A stretch of DNA of 64,000 bases, taken from the NCBI RefSeq assembly GCF_035918395.1, contig NZ_CP142362.1, positions 2,269,501-2,333,500 on the forward strand, given 5' to 3'. A model generated the notes under the pieces. That model did not search any database. It saw only the letters and a program-made list of their open reading frames with translations, and was not told where the DNA came from. Position 1 is the stretch's first letter. Every line of letters starts with the position of its first letter. Positions 62,711 to 64,000 of this stretch are shown here, one piece after another. Source of the DNA: Mycolicibacterium sp. ND9-15 (lineage in GTDB: Bacteria; Actinomycetota; Actinomycetes; Mycobacteriales; Mycobacteriaceae). Position numbers and translations under genes: made by a program.

Positions 62711-63358
62711 TCACTCGGGAATGGGGAGCGGCGGGAGCGGAAGCGCCACCAGCCGGTCAGCCTCCCCAGCATCCAGGCCGAGCATGAGAAGCACGTGTCG
62801 CACGTAGTCGTCGGACACCTGCTCGCTGTCGAGGTCGGCGTCGGCGTCAAGGAGTTGCACGAGTCCGAGCAGAGCCCCACCCGACATCATCAACCCCATG
62901 TCGGCGTCGGGAACACTGAACCGTCCGGTCTCGATACCCCGTTGCAGGTCGACCAACGCGCGTGGCCGCAGTCCACGATCGGTCAGCAACACGGACATGC
63001 CTTGGTTGAGCACCACCCGAATGAGCTCAGGAAGTTCTCGTTGCATGCGGCCGAGCATCCGGAAGCTGGTGGCGAACACTTCTGCAGGGTCATGGATGCC
63101 TTCGACAACGAGATCGCGCATCTGGCCCCAGGCGTCGAGGGTGCTGGCGACCGCCTCGGCGAAGAGTTCCTCCTTGCTGTCGAAGTGGTTGAAGAAGCTG
63201 CCGAAGCCCACTCCGGCCTCGTTGGTGATTTCTTGGACGCTCACTGCGGTGCGCCCTGCGGCCAGGAGCCGGCGACCGGCGGCAATCAAGGAGGCACGAG
63301 TGCGTGCTTTGCGTGGGTCGGGCCGGCGCGTGGACTGTGTGGAGACTTCAGTGGTCAT
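62711..63358 (-). CDS. TetR-family transcriptional regulator
   Basis: A 215-residue TetR protein. The HTH is ARTRASLIAAGRRLLAAGRTAVSVQEITNEAGVGFGSFFNHFDSKEELFAEAV, with FFNHFDSK at the recognition helix. The C-terminal domain is all-helical with a hydrophobic pocket. The ATG at 63358 has GGAGAGG upstream. Two copies of a TGATGAnnTnATCA-type palindrome lie between this gene and the EthD-like gene, one over the latter's -10, so it probably represses both. Confidence 0.88.
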   Translation of the reverse strand: MTTEVSTQSTRRPDPRKARTRASLIAAGRRLLAAGRTAVSVQEITNEAGVGFGSFFNHFDSKEELFAEAVASTLDAWGQMRDLVVEGIHDPAEVFATSFRMLGRMQRELPELIRVVLNQGMSVLLTDRGLRPRALVDLQRGIETGRFSVPDADMGLMMSGGALLGLVQLLDADADLDSEQVSDDYVRHVLLMLGLDAGEADRLVALPLPPLPIPE

Positions 63359-63387
63359 GGTTCCGGCCTCTCCGTTCGCCAAGCTTT

Positions 63388-63401
63388 TGATGAAGTTATC
63401 A
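63388..63401. promoter_or_regulatory. TetR operator-like site near the tetR start
   Basis: TGATGAAGTTATCA is a near-palindrome (arms TGAT/ATCA) 30 bases upstream of the tetR ATG. It matches the site at 63432 in 11 of 14 positions. Confidence 0.5.
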
Positions 63402-63408
63402 GAAAATC

Positions 63409-63438
63409 TTGACAGGCGTGACTCTCGTTTGTGATGAT
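63409..63438 (+). promoter_or_regulatory. rightward promoter of the EthD-like gene
   Basis: TTGACA at 63409-63414 is a perfect -35, followed after 17-18 bases by GATGAT or TGATGA at 63432-63438 as a weak -10. The -10 lies inside the palindrome at 63432-63445, so a bound TetR would block it. Confidence 0.5.
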
Positions 63439-63445
63439 TTCATCA
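63432..63445. promoter_or_regulatory. perfect TetR operator-like palindrome over the EthD-like promoter
   Basis: TGATGATTTCATCA is a perfect 6-2-6 palindrome overlapping the -10 region of the rightward promoter and matching the second copy at 63388. Confidence 0.6.
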
Positions 63446-63547
63446 GAAACTCTCGACTACGGGAGGGCCTCGCGGCTCGAGTCCACACCATGAGCCAAGC
63501 GAGCCTCACCGCTCTGTCTGCGATTCATCCGCCCGACAAGGAGAGCC

Positions 63548-64000
63548 ATGACCCCGGCACCGTTGATCACCCCCACCAAAACCCTCTCAGGGATCTACCC
63601 GGTCCGATTCCGGGCCGACCTTCCCCGTGAGGTCGCCGATGACTACTGGGCAGGACCGCACGGCGAACTGGTCAAGCGCGGCGGGCACATCTGCGAGTAC
63701 AACCAGTACCACTTCTCTGCGACCGATCACGGCTCCTGGCCCGCCACACCGACCGTCGGAACGCAGCCCACCGACCTGTTTCGCTGGGACGGCGTGACCG
63801 AAGTGCGACTGCGCAACTTCTCCGAAATGGCGCGTGCTGCCTACGGAATGCTCGGCACGATCTTCCACGACGAGCAGAACGTCTTCGACAACGTTCTCGG
63901 CCACATCTGCGGCCCCGGCGGCGGCACCCGGTGGACCAACCACCATGAGCCCGCGGTCGGCCATAGGACCGTGTTGTTGCTACGCCGCCGGCGCGGTGTC
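63548..64000 (+). CDS. EthD-like dimeric alpha/beta-barrel protein, cut off by the window end
   Basis: An open frame from ATG 63548 runs to the end of the window (151 codons, no stop). AAGGAG lies 4 bases before the ATG. The start LSGIYPVRFRADLPREVADDYWAGPHGELVKRGGHI and the second block RNFSEMARAAYGMLGTIFHDEQNVFDNV resemble EthD-type dimeric barrels, which often act in degradation or biosynthetic pathways. A full match is not possible because the C-terminus is missing. It diverges from the TetR gene and is probably its target. Confidence 0.65.
   Translation, partial: MTPAPLITPTKTLSGIYPVRFRADLPREVADDYWAGPHGELVKRGGHICEYNQYHFSATDHGSWPATPTVGTQPTDLFRWDGVTEVRLRNFSEMARAAYGMLGTIFHDEQNVFDNVLGHICGPGGGTRWTNHHEPAVGHRTVLLLRRRRGV

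Noticed and set aside
63409..63630. A 73-codon plus-strand frame at the right end
   Set aside because: It overlaps the promoter and the start of the EthD-like gene in another frame and has no motif; the frame from 63548 has a ribosome site and continues to the window end.

Overview
The window is high-GC, densely packed actinobacterial DNA and reads as the chromosome of a rapidly growing Mycobacterium (Mycolicibacterium type). The evidence is a complete yrbEAB-mceABCDEF operon with accessory genes, an MmpS/MmpL pair, a DesA1-type acyl-ACP desaturase, a WS/DGAT acyltransferase next to a trehalose-phosphatase, fused HadA/HadB-type dehydratase, FadE acyl-CoA dehydrogenases, an F420-type luciferase-like oxidoreductase and many Tat/Sec/lipoprotein signals. 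GTG starts and 4-base ATGA overlaps are common. No rRNA, tRNA, CRISPR array or intact insertion sequence was seen.

Layout. 1-9.6 kb: end of a 1-Cys peroxiredoxin, TspO-like and MpaB-type oxygenase genes, a secreted L,D-transpeptidase-like protein, two secreted glycoside hydrolases (GH5-like and GH6), a pair of overlapping acyl-CoA dehydrogenases, a luciferase-like oxidoreductase and a lipoprotein. 9.7-14.7 kb: a sulfide/persulfide detoxification locus. Thioredoxin, sulfide:quinone oxidoreductase and a CstB-like persulfide dioxygenase-rhodanese run left. Rhodanese-DUF2892, a TauE/SafE permease and a CstR-like repressor run right. Three repeated operator-like sites lie in the shared promoter region. 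14.7-18.8 kb: DUF202 pair, HadA/HadB fusion, DUF1028 protein and small secreted proteins. 18.8-29.9 kb: one long leftward transcription unit (methyltransferase, HTH regulator, yrbEA, yrbEB, mceA-F, Mce-associated and two secreted proteins), headed by an iron-box-like 19-mer. 29.9-38.6 kb: YVTN lipoprotein, rhodanese lipoprotein, MFS transporter, TenA, PfkB kinase, SurE, a cysteine-less HMA-like protein, a membrane-fused molybdopterin oxidoreductase and a cupin. 38.6-42.7 kb: MmpL/MmpS under a divergent TetR regulator. 42.7-57.4 kb: glutamate-synthase-like FMN protein, CtpF-type P-ATPase, CNNM/CBS protein, DesA1, OtsB, WS/DGAT, DUF2786, ferritin-like, DUF1906 and coiled-coil envelope proteins. 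57.4-63.4 kb: a looser accessory stretch with a decayed YVTN paralogue, VapBC, a VOC protein, an orphan AAA ATPase and ParDE. The right edge holds a TetR gene divergent from a truncated EthD-like gene.

Working together: the sulfide locus gives a coherent route in which SQR oxidises H2S to persulfide, the CstB-like dioxygenase converts it to sulfite or thiosulfate, rhodaneses and thioredoxin move sulfane sulfur, TauE exports the anion, and CstR senses persulfide. A molybdopterin sulfite-oxidase-like enzyme 22 kb away carries a promoter palindrome resembling the CstR sites, so it may belong to the same response (inference). The mce unit is a lipid importer whose upstream methyltransferase, regulator and iron-box-like element suggest unusual regulation.
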